Origin: Bemisia tabaci
Taxonomy: Eukaryota > Arthropoda > Insecta > Hemiptera > Aleyrodidae
Reading direction: 5' to 3'
DNA: 64,000 bases
Assembly: GCF_918797505.1 (NCBI RefSeq)
Contig: NC_092795.1
Span: forward strand, 61,809,056 to 61,873,055
Every line of letters begins with the position of its first letter. Position 1 is the first letter of the stretch. This document shows positions 32,352 to 44,609 of this stretch, in pieces. The notes beneath the pieces are model-generated. The model was not told the DNA's origin and searched no databases. It saw only the letters and a program-made list of their open reading frames with translations. The translations under genes were made by a program, and so were the position numbers.

Positions 32352-33486
32352 GGTGGTTGATAATACCAACATAATTTGGCATAAAAAACCGGGCCTAAAA
32401 TTGTATAAAATTCAAACTACGGGCGCATTTTCATTTGCTGCTTCTTAATCAAATTTCAGGCAAATTTTGAGTGTATTATATGATGCTCTGAAGCAAGCAT
32501 GTGTCCGGCAGCTGGTAATGGTTATGGTTCAATTCTATCTGGAGCCACTTCATTCTACGTCACGTTCATTCCACAAGAAGTATAAGCGGTATGCGGCATT
32601 ATGAATTGTAGTGGTGAAAACTTTACACAGGGGAAAATTTTTCTCTTGGAGTATTATAATACAGAAAAGGTAGAAGCGAAAAATTTGCGATTACAGATTT
32701 GATCTTTTAGAGGAATCAATTTGTTCCTGCCATGCCGCCTAGAATTGAAGGGCTCAGCGCAGAAATGACTCCTCTCCAATGGGCCATCTTCACGCGGTAA
32801 AATGGGATCTTTGAAATGCGGATACTTCATGCTTCTCCTAGCCCGCTAATTGAACGTATTTATGATAAAAGGACGTACCTAAATGCATAGGGTTTTTGTG
32901 CAACTTAGTTCTTTTCCGCATTTATATGTCCAATTGACGGGCCGGCGACGAGGGTGCAAGCTTTAGTTAATCCAACCCATTTTCAAGATTTCATTTAGAC
33001 CTAGAGTAGAAGTCTTAACAATACTTCAAAATCTCCACAAATAATCGTAAGAGTTTTTAGCGCTAACTCTCTTCAAATTTTGTAACCAGCTTTCTTTCAA
33101 GATTCCTCTCCGGCTTGGCTACATCGCGTTCCCTTTTAGGTGATAATAACATGCTCCGTGCATGCCAACTGCTTTCATGTATTTGTGTCCGTGACGCCAG
33201 AAAACACACGAAAAAATAGCAGACACAAGATGAAAAATTGGGAAAAAACCTCTAAAACCATGATCAAAAAAATAAGTTGCCCAAAATTTGCACGTAGTCA
33301 TCGTTGTTGCGGGTGTTAACCTCGAGCGTAGAGAAAAAGAGAGGCTGATAGACTGCACATTATAATCATAATAATTTATTTTATTTGTAAATGCACATTT
33401 ATAACGGCGAAAACAAATATGTCAAAATTAGTTAGGATATAAGAAAAGAAAAAAATTAAAACATTAAAATTTTCAAAAAAATAAAT
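32352..33486. other. unassigned, probably intron
   Basis: This lies between the internal exon and the next element nest. Minus-strand frames are short. The 79-codon frame at 33119-33358 has no splice-site support. Confidence 0.4.
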
Positions 33487-34856
33487 CAGTGGCGTGCCGT
33501 GCTTTGCGATGGATCGATTGACCTGTTATTTAAAGCTACAAAAAAAGATCGATTATCAGGGCGTTTTCAAGGATCATCTCTATGAACGCTTCTTTACCAT
33601 ATTGCCGTGCTAAGGAAGAACGCCGTATGAACATTCGAGGGTTGCCAAATTTCCATCGATAAAATGTTTATTTTTGAGTAAAGATATCCCTGGTAAAAAT
33701 TGGCGATAGGAGCTGCGTTTCAAAATGCCATAGGAGTTTTTATAGCCGACTAAAGAAGGCTATTGAAAATCATATAGCTGGCTGTAGAAAGCGGAGCAAA
33801 TCATATAGCCGAGCTATACGAAGCTATAAAAAAGTATACAGTCGGGCTATAGTGCCTATCGCCGGGCTTCACACTTTATCGCCATTGCCTATAAAAGGGT
33901 ATAAGAAATTGTGTAGAAATTCGTGTGCTTTAGAAATCATTAAGTTTTTTACGGAACTACCTTAATGTTTACAAAACACACATTGTATTTTCCTTTAAAA
34001 CACATTTTTTTCATCAATTAAAATGAGAATAGTCCATACAGAGTGTGCAAACATTTCGAAGTCATGAGTTGAACAACGCTGACTCCACGAGATTAAATAT
34101 TAGAGCCTAACACAAAGCGGAGCGGCGGCGCACTGGTGCCTGCAAACCTAACAGGGATACTTCACGCATTGCGCAATGCGTGAAGTATCCCTGTTAGGTT
34201 TGTAGGCGCCAATGCGCGTTCCCGCGCTGGCTGCCCGCTCGCCGCGCCGCGCCGCGCCGCGCCGCAGCGTACCACGGCGCTTGAAGCAACTATTTCACAC
34301 CAGAGGTATTGCACAGTATCGCACAAAATTGAAGGCGCTCCAACATATTAGGAATGGCGGGCATCCTTCAAAAGTACGGAGCTTTCTTCGTAAAATAAAT
34401 CAAGATACTACGGCACAAAAAGAGAGCGGTAGTCCAAAAACTAACTAAGTCCTAGTATCCGTATTTAGTAACGTTTAGCATGAACTTTATCGTCTGGCTG
34501 TTGCTTAATCGTCATCGGCTATTAAAGGCTATAAGAAATTGTACAGCCGGCTCCAGAAGCTACTGGAAATCTTACAGCCGGCTTTAGGTCTATAGTATTT
34601 TGGAACACACATTCTACTGCCAATTTTTACCAGGGATGCATATTTTCCCCTGAAATTTTCAGGAACTTTAGGTGAAATCGCGAAAAAAATTATCTGAGAA
34701 ATGGAATGAAAATATTCAGAAGTTGACAAGGAAATTCGTGTTTTATCAAAGGAAATTTGGCAACGCCTGAAGGTTTATACGGCGTTCTTCCTTAGCACGG
34801 CAGCTCAGCTTCAAATGGAATAATATCGATTGTCAACTATCGACACTTTGCGACTG
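33487..34856. mobile_element. triple nest: D holding A holding B
   Basis: The family D copy (CAGTGGCGTGCCGTGCTTTG, right end at 34856) is split by family A (33602-34803, TTGCCGTGCTAAGGAAGAAC to CTTCCTTAGCACGGCAG). Family A is itself split by B copy 2 (33688-34635). The layers give an age order: D oldest, B youngest. Confidence 0.92.
33688..34635 (+). mobile_element. family B element, copy 2 (948 bp)
   Basis: CCCTGGTAAAAATTGGCGAT mirrors CTGCCAATTTTTACCAGGG. AT flanks both sides. The central near-palindrome is 34134-34211 with two mismatches. Confidence 0.92.
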
Positions 34857-34860
34857 GTGA

Positions 34861-35114
34861 CTGCTGCAGGATGATTATTGAAATTGATAGACAAAGGGAA
34901 AAAGTAGCGATCCTATTGGTGGAAGCGGTTGGTTGCAATGGACGCAAAGGGGTAAGTATAAAACTAACTAACAGTACGTATCCCTCGAGAGACACTGCAG
35001 TTAGTCCATCATTTTTCCCCTTAGTCTACAACCTTCACTCGTTTCCATCGATAGGATCGCTCCATTTTCCTTTGTCTACAGCTTTGTCCATAGCTTTCAA
35101 AAATCGACCCGCTG
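34861..35114. mobile_element. family G MITE, intact copy
   Basis: It runs from GATGATTATTGAAATTGATA to CTTTCAAAAATCGACCCGCTG. Inner arms include GCGATCCTATTGGTGGAAGC and the mirrored CGTTTCCATCGATAGGATCGC. Confidence 0.85.
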
Positions 35115-36912
35115 TCGTCACGGGGTACACAATTACACATTAAAATTAACGAAAGTGTTGCACTTAGTCATTTTTTTTCAGTATATACTCTCAGAATAAA
35201 ATTGTTCAGCATTTGCGTTGCATACATGAGGAGTGAAAATTCAAAACCAGGTACTTAAATAGGTACCATCAGGCGTTGCAAAAGTCGTGCAATCGTTTCC
35301 ATCAATTAACGGAAATCCAGCTACAATAGAATTTCGTTATGACACTTCTCGAAATGACGTGTATCCGGAAATAACACTTCCCCTTTTTTAAGGCCCAACC
35401 TGTCGTTTATCGTTGTCGCGTTTTTCGAAATAAAGTTTCGCCAGAAACTACGTTCTACTTCTAATTCCCTTCAAAAACGTTAAAACGAGATACAACTTTA
35501 CCTTATTGATACATGCAGAGTAAAAACTATCTGCATGATAATAAAATCAAAGTTAGGAAAAATTCTTCAAATAAAACGTCTAAAGAACGAAAACATCTAG
35601 GTTTCTTTGCAGAGAAGGACACCATGCACAATTGTGCCACCTGCGTTCAGCAGAATGGAACCAAGCCACATCAGCTGTTGCCAAAAATTGGGCAATTTAA
35701 TTTCTTTCAAAAAAAGGGGGCAGTCTATCTTTTTCGCACACTTTTGATTCTTTAAGGTAAGCATTGCTATATTTTAGTGCACTATGTTGTAACATTGCAG
35801 AACCTCTACTTTTCACGGTCAAATAATTCGAAAAATATTACGATTCTACACAAAATAAATGAGAGAGGAATACTGGACTTTTGAGGGCGAAATTTGTAAT
35901 ACTTAAAGCCTTCATATGAGATGCTGTCTTTGCCGCGGTAATTTTTAACTATAGTAAAATTACTACTCATTTTAAAACATTTAAAACTACTTAAAAAATT
36001 AGGAACACTTTTGGTTAAAATCTCATGGTACTAAAAACCACTACTTTAAAAATAATTGGACTAAAAACATACAGACGTCATCGAAGATGCTGCGGCAAAA
36101 GATTTTAAATCTGATCTGCGTTGAGACGTTGCAAGATTGTGCACTGACAAAATTTGTGCGAAACTGAACCTGTGCAAAACTGTGGCGCAATCGAAAAGGG
36201 TTGTACGGATTTTTATGCAAAATGCAGTAAATTTTTTACACAGTGCGAAGCTAATTCCTGAAAAATTTCAAAGGAATCTGCGCATACGCTCTCTTGTAAA
36301 GGATTAAACTGATGTGGCTTGGTTCCTTTCTGCTGAACGCGGTCCAATTTAAGCTGGTGGCTCTATGACCAAATTTTAAATTTCCATACTCTTCAAATGC
36401 TTTCGATGGATTTGAAGTTTCCGAGACAACTGCGATTAAGGCAGAAGTGCCATACTCTGTGAAAATGAGGCGTGAAATTGCACACACTAGAGGACATGAG
36501 CGGAACTGGGTGCTTTTCGTGGTAGGGGCAGAAGGGTACCTCATGAAAGGGGGTCTAGGGACATAAAAATAATCTCTGCTGAAAAGAATTCACAAAACTT
36601 TCCTAGCACCAAAGGAATGTTTGGATGATGTCTCTAGCATCAAAGGGGGACTCAGAGGTCTCCGATATTTCTGGAAGCCTTCCCCCGAAAGTTTGAAAAG
36701 AGGTCTTGAGAGGAATTAATTCTGAGCTGCTCCCACCCTAAAGTTGATGTAATTACAATTATATAGATGAAAAATACGTCTTACGCACTTACTTAGCGAA
36801 TTTCCTCACATTTCTTTGAAGAGGCTGAGAAGATTTTGAGAAGCATCTACCCTAAAATTCTTCTGGTGGATCTTGGTTATTCCCGTTCTTCCCGATCTTA
36901 GACACCGTGTAT
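35115..36912. other. intron-like region with family C element
   Basis: Family C copy 2 spans about 35646-36352 (GAACCAAGCCACATCAGCTG mirrors AACTGATGTGGCTTGGTTCC, then CGCGGTCCAA). Elsewhere there are only short frames. A minus-strand frame at 36353-36540 (TEYGTSALIAVVSETSNPSK) has an acceptor-like CTCATTTTCACAG, but no donor or phase evidence. Confidence 0.45.
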
Positions 36913-37332
36913 CAGTGGCGAGGCGTGACTTGCGATATATCGATTGTTATGCCATTTTAACCTACGGTAAAGAATCGATTATTACGGTGTTGGCTGGGAG
37001 CATCCTGTTTATAGATACTTCTCCGTAGGTTTAAATGGCATAACAATGGATATCGACGGTGAAACTACCAAACCACGTATCTCGGTTTCCGACGTCGCAG
37101 ACTTCCTGTCATACTTTATTTTTTAAATGAAAAACTACTTAACGTCCAGTCTTGAAAATTTCTGTGATTTTTCCTCTTCGTGCGGAGAAAATTCTGTGAA
37201 AATTTCAAGGAATGATATTGATTTGGTCTACTTGAAAAATAAAATGCGAGCGTAGATTTTTAAACACCGCAAACGAGATACGTGGTTTGGTAGTTTCACC
37301 GTCGATATATCGCAAAGGACGCCACGCCACTG
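36913..37332. mobile_element. family D MITE, copy 5, with nested family E
   Basis: It runs from CAGTGGCGAGGCGTGACTTG to CAAAGGACGCCACGCCACTG. The flanks CCGTGTAT and CCATGTAC agree at 6 of 8, a worn 8-bp duplication. Family E (37055-37303) sits in its right arm. Confidence 0.88.
37055..37303. mobile_element. family E MITE, copy 1
   Basis: It runs from GACGGTGAAACTACCAAACC to GGTTTGGTAGTTTCACCGTC. The flanks carry ATAT on both sides. By eye it is about 98% the same as 52777-53029. Confidence 0.92.
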
Positions 37333-37376
37333 CCATGTACGAAGGTGATTGAATTGAGATGGTGAAAAGTATTTAC

Positions 37377-37640
37377 CTGTCCCTGCTTGCTGGCGGCTAC
37401 GTAGGTCCTCTGCTCCATCTTGCGGACCATGACGATCCTGCTGAGGGGCTGCTGGAAGTCGTGGGCGTGGGCCGAGTCGTGGAACTTGGTCAGGTCCATG
37501 GAGGCCGAGGGGTAGGACAGCCCCGACGACGCCGACCTGCCGGACAGAGAGAACTCGCTTGAGCTTGAGCTGGAATTGGACCTGCTCCCCACGCTCATCC
37601 CTCCGCTGACCGACGACCAAGACGCCGTTTTGGTGCCCAT
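37377..37640 (-). CDS. probable first coding exon, Ser-rich, unrecognised protein
   Basis: ATG at 37640 has an in-frame TGA 9 nt upstream. It is followed by 88 open codons to a clear donor (GGACAG then GTAAATACT). It begins MGTKTASWSSVSGGMSVGSR, then a Ser run and a Ser/Gly-rich stretch. It ends with SRIVMVRKMEQRTYVAASKQ plus GQ. The block is GC- and CpG-rich. It ends in phase 0 and the internal exon at 31937 starts in phase 0 on the same strand, so they may be one gene. Intervening exons could exist. Domain unknown. Confidence 0.55.
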
Positions 37641-37934
37641 CGGAAACAATCAGTCTTTTATCGGGTGGCTCGAGGTACCCGCGCACGTTCGCGGTTCGGC
37701 GCGTGCCGCCGAGTTAATTCGCTGGCCTGGATTCCGGCCGCATCAGCCAAAACCGCGCACGTCCCGTTGGACTTCCGACTGCGAAGGTTCTTTGAGCACT
37801 TCTTCGCGACGCGGACGCTCCACCTGAGGTGCAGAAACAAGCCTTGAAATTGCCGCTAACAATGGGATGCGATTCGCTTGGATCCGGCCACTCTCTCGCC
37901 ACATAATCAAGTGCAATGGGTCACTTGCACACCA
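37641..37934 (-). promoter_or_regulatory. CpG-rich promoter-like block
   Basis: This unique, CpG-rich sequence lies directly upstream of the minus-strand exon and is bounded by a MITE at 37935. No TATA box is obvious. A role as promoter or 5' UTR is inferred from position and composition only. Confidence 0.35.
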
Positions 37935-38179
37935 CCGCCGTGCTAACGAAGAAAGCCGTGCCAACACTCGAGAGTTGCCGAATTCCCCTTCATCAAATAT
38001 GTATTTTCAATGACCAGGCATACACATTTTTTCTTGAAATTTTCACATATTTACGATTCAATTGCGTACAATATTGTCTGAAAAAAACATTCACAAATTT
38101 CCCAGGTAATTTCGGTTTTTATCGAAAGAAATTTGGCAACGTCTGAGGGCTCATACGGCGTTCTTCCTTAGCACGGCAG
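37935..38179. mobile_element. family A MITE, copy 6 (245 bp)
   Basis: CCGCCGTGCTAACGAAGAAA mirrors GGCGTTCTTCCTTAGCACGG. It has no insertion, so it shows the normal length of the family. Confidence 0.9.
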
Positions 38180-38199
38180 AGCACGCGTCGTTGTTTCCT

Positions 38200-38891
38200 G
38201 GACGAAGGAGCACTTCAATCCAAGGTTGCAAAATTGACTCAACAAGTTTAATATTTGACAAGAGTGTGCCTATGCAATTTTCGTCAAAAATGTGTCCGAT
38301 TTCCGCATGGGATCAGAAGAAAAATCAGTGGAATCTTCAGCTAGAAAAGCCCATGATTCTTCTGGTAAAAATGCAATTAGCGAGGGGAAATTGGGCAACA
38401 TTGAAATGTAGTTATGTTCTTTTGTGAGGTAAAACGACGACGTTATGTAGATTTCGTTGTTCCTCTGCGCTCTGACGTAAGGGCGTATCTCAAATTTCCA
38501 CGAGAGCCCTGATCTTCGTATAACGCCGTGGTTTCCGGGGCTCATGTAGAAATAGAAATACGCCCTTACGTCAGAAGAGCCATGATTCGATGATCGTGCG
38601 ACGAGGGGAATCGATGTCAAAACAAAAAACCGACGCGATGATGATCGAAGACAATGCCTGTGAGATCCAAGAAATCTCCATGATAAGAGAAAATACGGAA
38701 AAAAGCCTGGACCTCTTTTCTTCAATGACCAGTGGCCTGGCGTGCTTTGCGATAAATCGACTGATCTGCCATTTAAACCCATGGAAGAGGATCGATAAAC
38801 AGGGTGTCCGCGAAACACCTTATTAATTGATCATTTACCATAGCTTCAAATGGGGAAATATCGATGATAGATCATTCACGCCACGCCACCG
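38200..38891. mobile_element. cluster of family N, M and D elements
   Basis: Family N is at about 38200-38445 (CCTGGACGAAGGAGCACTTC to GTTATGTTCTTTTGTGAGG). Family M is at about 38454-38584 (CTGACGTAAGGGCGTATCTC to GAAATACGCCCTTACGTCAG). Family D is at 38730-38891 (CAGTGGCCTGGCGTGCTTTG to ACGCCACGCCACCG). The 182-codon minus-strand frame here runs through all three and is not a gene. Confidence 0.8.
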
Positions 38892-38974
38892 TTAAAGATA
38901 GACTTAGTTCTGCACAGAATGCGCACCCTAATATAATTGCGGATCACCCTATGTAAAAGCAATTCTTATCACAG

Positions 38975-39324
38975 ATAAAGCGGCTAATGAAAACTATCCA
39001 GTTGACGAAAACTCTATGATAAACCCTCAGAATGAAAGTCAGAAACATAGGACGAAGAATTTGAAAATCGAACAGTTCATCAAAATGTTGAATTCGAAGT
39101 TGTCTCCGAGCAAACATGGTATGCCCGCTATTAAAGAAGCCTTTTCTACCTTTTTAGAGTCCTGTACAATTTCACATAGAGAACGATTTGCAAATAATCG
39201 TGGTTTATCAGATCTTGGGTTTGTTTGCCTTAGAATTAGTTTTCCTCCCTTAATGTGCAGATTCGATGATCTCTGTGACAAGAGTAATAATGCAATTTTG
39301 AGATTGATTGATTTGAAATCTTGA
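38975..39324 (+). CDS. candidate terminal coding exon, unrecognised
   Basis: An acceptor-like TTCTTATCACAG precedes 38975. The frame is open for 116 codons to TGA at 39322. There is an in-frame ATG at 39016 (102 codons). The product is polar then mixed: MINPQNESQKHRTKNLKIEQ, ending AILRLIDLKS. TTTATTAAAC at about 39387 could serve as a poly(A) signal. The sequence is unique in the window and no MITE overlaps it. It could equally be a relic of a repeat ORF. Confidence 0.3.
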
Positions 39325-39482
39325 TGCATAAAATGCCTGACAAAAGAATTTAGTTTTAAAGTTTAGCATAAGTTTAAAGACTTTTTTATTAAACTATTCT
39401 TCAATTTAATAAGATTTTGATCATGAAGACGCACTTGCAGCATTATTCCCGACGCGCCAAACGACAAGAGCATCAATTAGAG

Positions 39483-39546
39483 TATCACAGTATCACACTG
39501 ATAAAAACTGCGAGGGACAATATTTTATCAGTGTGATACCGTGATA
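39483..39546. repeat. 64-nt hairpin
   Basis: TATCACAGTATCACACTGAT and the mirrored ATCAGTGTGATACCGTGATA form arms of about 24 nt with one mismatch around a 16-nt loop. Confidence 0.9.
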
Positions 39547-39782
39547 ATAATTGCACTACAATGGACACCACGAAAACGAAATAGAGCTGAACAAGTCTGC
39601 GGACCGGCCGATACGATTGCTTACTGTCAAACTGTTATGAAACCTCCTTACATTACGTGCGCCTGGACAGTTAAATCCAATAATTGTCGGAAAAGGAAAC
39701 ATCAATGCCAAATCGAGCTGCTGGATCGAATTTAAAAGTCTTCCTCAGAATCTGATTTGTGAGGCGCGAAACGTGTGTGCTC

Positions 39783-39948
39783 CAGTAGCGAAGCGTAAAC
39801 GATCGATTATCCATATTTTCCCCCATTTGAAGTCATAGTAAAGAATCACGCAGTAAGGTGTTCGCTACGAACACCCTGCTTATCAATCCTTTCCCATAGG
39901 ATTAAATGGCGGATCAATCTACGTATCGCAAAGCACGCCACGTTACTG
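39783..39948. mobile_element. family D MITE, copy 7, 8-bp TSD
   Basis: It runs from CAGTAGCGAAGCGTAAACG to AAAGCACGCCACGTTACTG. The flanks GTGTGCTC (39775-39782) and GAGTGCTC (39949-39956) agree at 7 of 8. Confidence 0.9.
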
Positions 39949-41029
39949 GAGTGCTCAAAAGGCGCAACGAAAGTTCAAAGCAAAACGCGTGACCAAAAGT
40001 GAAAACAATAGAGATTCAGAACAACCCATTCAAAAACGTTCTACGTCCTTGTTGAAACCCGAGATTTAACATGATGCAGCTTAATTGTGTGTCAAACTAC
40101 TCAACGCCTCTCAATTGTCGATGAACTTACCCTAGACGGTGAAGTACACACTCACAAAATTGCAGGTGTCAAGTGTTACTTCGTTTCCTGATTAAAAAAT
40201 AAAACACAAGTGGAAATTAGACAACGTCTGAATTAGCTAGGCTGTTTGTGGTTAAATCCGTCTAACTATTAGTCCGTCTATATCTGTCTTCAATCCATCT
40301 ATAATAATTCAATGAATAGATTTTTTCGTAGTGTCTCAGGGTTTTCCATTATTTTCTTCTCACAGATCAATGACTGGTGTTTTTAAAAAGTGTAATGCTA
40401 TAAATCCTCAAAATATGGACCAATAACGACATTAAAGACTATTCCCGATCATTTTGCAAGCAGCAATACAACAAGACCCGTCTAGTAAGTGCTGCGTAGA
40501 ACAAACACAGCGCGACATTGATAATAGCGCCTTGATGCAACTATACGTGCTCTATGGATGTCCGTGTTGCATAGGCACGATATTGAAGGCGTTCAGCCTT
40601 TCTTCGCCCTGGCATTCATTTGAACGGCGCGCGGCACCAAAGTCTACGCGATGATCAAGTAGCAAGTAGCGGATAAGCAGACAGCAAATTACAATTCGCA
40701 TTCCTCCTTTTCATGAAAACGAGGGGGGCGCCCCCTGACCGCTTCGCGGCCCGACCCCTTTGAAGCGCATTCGCGCTTCCGGCGTTAAGCGCCACGCGTT
40801 ACTCTCATGATTTCATATTAAAAAGAACGATGCGTGCCTTTTTTTTAGGGCTCGCGTGATTCAAAAATTGCCACCGACCGGGATTAGGGAAAAATTTGGC
40901 TGAACAGTTGGATTGCATTTAGCAAAAAATAACCAGCTCGATTACAGTTTTGTAAAAATGTTGCGTCTTCATGATTATCTAAAGAATTTCCTAGAATAGA
41001 AATGGCTGTCCACCAAAAAAATGTTAATT
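39949..41029. other. unassigned sequence
   Basis: No gene is recognised. A GC-rich patch lies at about 40720-40795. Confidence 0.35.
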
Positions 41030-41267
41030 CAGGGTTGCCACAGAATTTAGAAAATGAAATGCCCTGATTTCCCGGACACATATTTTGGTGAAATTCTCTG
41101 ACAATTGAAGATATATGTATGACGGATGGTTAAGAAGGCACAATTTATAATAGTTTTCCGGCAAAATTTGTTGTTCGAAACCTCAAACCCATTCTAGAAA
41201 GCAAATTAAGGTGATTTAACAGATTTTCCCAGACATTTCCCGGTTTTCCCTGACTTTGGCAACCCTG
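41030..41267. mobile_element. family T foldback (238 bp)
   Basis: CAGGGTTGCCACAGAATTTA mirrors CTGACTTTGGCAACCCTG. A shared TTCCCGG motif occurs in both arms. Confidence 0.85.
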
Positions 41268-44200
41268 TTAATTTTTTAGGAAAATAATTATGTAAATTTT
41301 AAAATTGTACACATATTAAATATTTTTGAATTAAATAAGAAGTTGCACGATCTTGTAAACATACTGTAAATGCGGTGGTTGCTTTCTACTAAATGCGATC
41401 CGATTGATCCTTCTTATGTTGAGCGCAGTTTTTCACGCTTAATCAAGAAGGTTGAAACATCAATCCAAGAAGTAACTTTATGAGCATTGATCAAAAATGA
41501 AAAAGTCCATGAAATTATTCGCAAGAGAAGCTCCAAGAAAACGAGACGATAAAAAGTGTGTAGCTTTACGACCTTGATGAGTGACGTCTTTCGAGCGAAG
41601 CGTTGAGTGAAAATTAGACATAGGAGCGTTGGATGCACGCCGTTGAGCACATCACATCAAGCGAGTCTTGAAAAAACGTTCGCGGAAAGTGCCATTAATG
41701 TTGTGAAATTTTCCGATTAAATTTTGAGAGCACCTTCAGGACAAAATCAAGGTCTCTCGCTCAAATAGGTTCAGATAGTTGTAGTCACAGTGGTTTTTCA
41801 AAAAAAAAAGAAAAAAAAGGAGGTGAAAGTATCTTTTTTAACTTTCTTTTATTAGACGATAAATACGTACATTTTAAAGATATTTGACAACTACGGCACT
41901 CAGAGACGCGGAAAACGCACTAACAGCACCAGCATCATGGTAGAAGAACATAATGACATTTAATTACTGTGATGAAGAAGGTGATCGGTAGGTTCTCACA
42001 CGGAGAGAACAAAACCAATTAAACGATGATCACTGTCATTCGAATAACAAACGATTCGTAGTAATATTATTCTGAAGGGATGAGGCTATACGAGAATTGT
42101 ATGCCAGCCAATGTTATAGGGTCATAAAACTCCAGGTTTTAGGCCCCTAATGAGCTTTCAGCAACCTGAGGTCGAAATTTTGTTGGCTTTTAGGAATTAT
42201 AATTTGTGCGGCCTTTTAAAACTGAAGTTCTATTCAAAGGAGCCTCAAGACTTCTTCATCAGTATTTTTTTTTAAAAAAAGAATCTCCTAGGATCAAAAG
42301 GAGAGCATCTGGGACTCGTTTTTTCTTGGAAACGTAACGCTCCTTCAATTTACAGTGTATACAACCCGCAATGTGCGGGCCCTTTTAGCCCTCTTCACCG
42401 CGGGCGCGAGTCCCTGAGCGCTGATCCGGCCCTCGGCCCTGCGTACAAGGGATTGCTAATAGAACCAGTTTCCTCTTGCTTAGTCTGCTAAGTCTTACTC
42501 TGCCTTTATTTATGCAAAGAATGAAACAGGCTCTGCACTGAGCATCTTGTTTTATTTTGATAATCCCGACGCGGACGCTGGAACGTCGTTTCAATTAATT
42601 GTGAGTTACACCACAACGTACATTGAACGAAAAATACGCGAAACGGAAACTTAGGAGCAAACGAAATCGGTTAAAGATTTCCATCACACGAGGAAGCATG
42701 GAGCGTGTAGTTAGGAAATGGTGAGAGGGCTTGAGTTGTGTTGAGCTTGTTCTTATACCGGAGAAAGTTTATTTCATGCATAGAATCATCTATCTACACG
42801 ATTCCATTAATTATTCATTAATCTGATGCATCTATCTGATTCATCAGTTAAACTTCGATATTTTTCCTTCCTTCCTTACTTTTCCATTGAGTGATTTCGC
42901 CAAACAACTCATCCGAAGCGCCAGGAAGTGGCTCTAGTAATTCTAAGCCTTTTCTTTCATTGATGACCCACTTGCGTTAATCACGGTAATACATTGTTCC
43001 TAAAAAAATATTTTTTTCGAAGAACACTAAAGATACGAACGAAAACTGAGAATCTTCACACGGGACAGTAATCGTCGCCTATCGAAAATTTCTATTTTTA
43101 TCGATTTCTTTTTCAATTTAGTTCCTTGGACATATTTTCCTGTGTAATTCTATCAAAAGCATTATTATTTTTCCAGTTAATTTTGAAAGCATTTCAAATT
43201 CAACTTGTTACTACTGTTATATTTCCTACCTTACCGCTCGTCTCTACATACAAAGCGCTCAATTCCAATTACTTTCGATGGGTTTACAGAATTGTCTAGT
43301 TCTCAGAGACAAAAACTATCTCCCGAGGTTTGGAGCGGCCGTCGGAATCATTGAGAAACTATTCGTTTCCATATCATTCCACAAATTCTGATGAAACTAG
43401 AGAAAAATCTGCGGTAAGAAACTGGTTTTCCGCTTTCTCAATTTCAATTTGCACGTAAATTGAATAGATTTGATCAACCAGTTCACGAGGAAGTTGTTTT
43501 TCCCACGGCCTCCTCGCTATGTCCTCAGGGTCTTCTGATGCACCGGTCAAACTACAGACAAAAGCGGATTGTTATCGCAACAGTCGAAGATATAATTTTT
43601 GGACGGAGCATGGTTAGTCCGTTTTACTTATGGCTTTATAGCGTGCTCAAACCTTCAATTTTTAACTAAAAAATTAATCAATCAATATAATTCCTTACAA
43701 GTAAAAAACACCCGTGTTTGAAAAATCCTTTTCAGGGGGGAGAGGCATTCCTGAATTCGAAGTTCCCTGGCTTTCCAAGAGTTCGAGCATGCGAGGGAAA
43801 ATCATTCGCAGCGTTTTTAAGGGTATCAAACCGGCTATGTTGCTTAAGGGAAAACTGCGACGTTATGAAATCATGAAGATCGAAAAATTTGAAATTCGCT
43901 CACGGTTGGAGAGTGTATGCTTTAAAATACGTCCATTTCCTGAACGTTTAAAAAAAATTCGCAAAATTTTCTGCAGTGTCAAGGTTCTCCCAAGAATTTT
44001 GAAAATCTGCCGCCAACAAACCATTAGACAGTCGCACTCAAACCGTTTGCCTCTGGAGGGAAGTTAATAATGTAACTTTCGAAATTTGATCCCAACCAAT
44101 AAAGAGACTCGCGTGGATAGACGCGCAAAGAAGAAGACGCAAATAAAACTTCCATCGAACAATACGAGAATTAACGCGCGTGTAATATAAGCCCTGGTGC

Positions 44201-44609
44201 ATCTGACATCATTGAAAACAGAAAACGTTGAATAAATGACGACAAAACTGAGGCCGAAACGTGTGCGTGCTAAATTAGTGCTTGTTTTACTCCGTATTGT
44301 TCAATTTTTACGATCCCAGCGAGACCAAACACGGCAGAAACATCCAACCCTGATGAATGCAAATTAGAATCACGAATGCATGCACAATAGGCCGAACGCT
44401 TTTGACGAAACCGGCGTCCGCTACTCAGCGGGGCCGGCCGAAAATTTGCGAGGCACTAAAACAGATCCAAGCGCTCGGAATTAAACGAGTTTCGCCTCCA
44501 ATAGTACGCTGCACCTTTTTATCGAGGCTGCGTCACTCTTAAAACAATGAATGTCAAAGGTCGGTTAAAAGCTCGAGCGTGACAAAAAAATCCACCTGAA
44601 GTTTCAACT
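41268..44609. other. long unique stretch without a recognised gene
   Basis: This is the largest interval free of the named families. It contains a worn family C end (about 41367-41402) and a CACGGAGAGAACAAAACC half-element at about 42000. Frames at 43424-43669 (83 codons, no ATG near the start) and 43714-44067 (GTG start) are open but lack splice or homology support. It may be intergenic or intron. Confidence 0.4.

Noticed and set aside
36251..36544. 97-codon minus-strand frame as an extra exon of the split gene
   Set aside because: Its start side lies in family C sequence and no donor in a suitable phase is evident, although an acceptor-like site exists.
37228..37686. 152-codon minus-strand frame overlapping the Ser-rich exon
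   Set aside because: It is out of frame with the splice-supported exon and its end lies in family D sequence.
38270..38818. 182-codon minus-strand frame
   Set aside because: It runs through family N, M and D elements, so the frame is fortuitous.
43714..44067. 117-codon plus-strand frame
   Set aside because: It begins with GTG, has no splice support, and the product is basic and unrecognised. Kept only as a note in the unique stretch.
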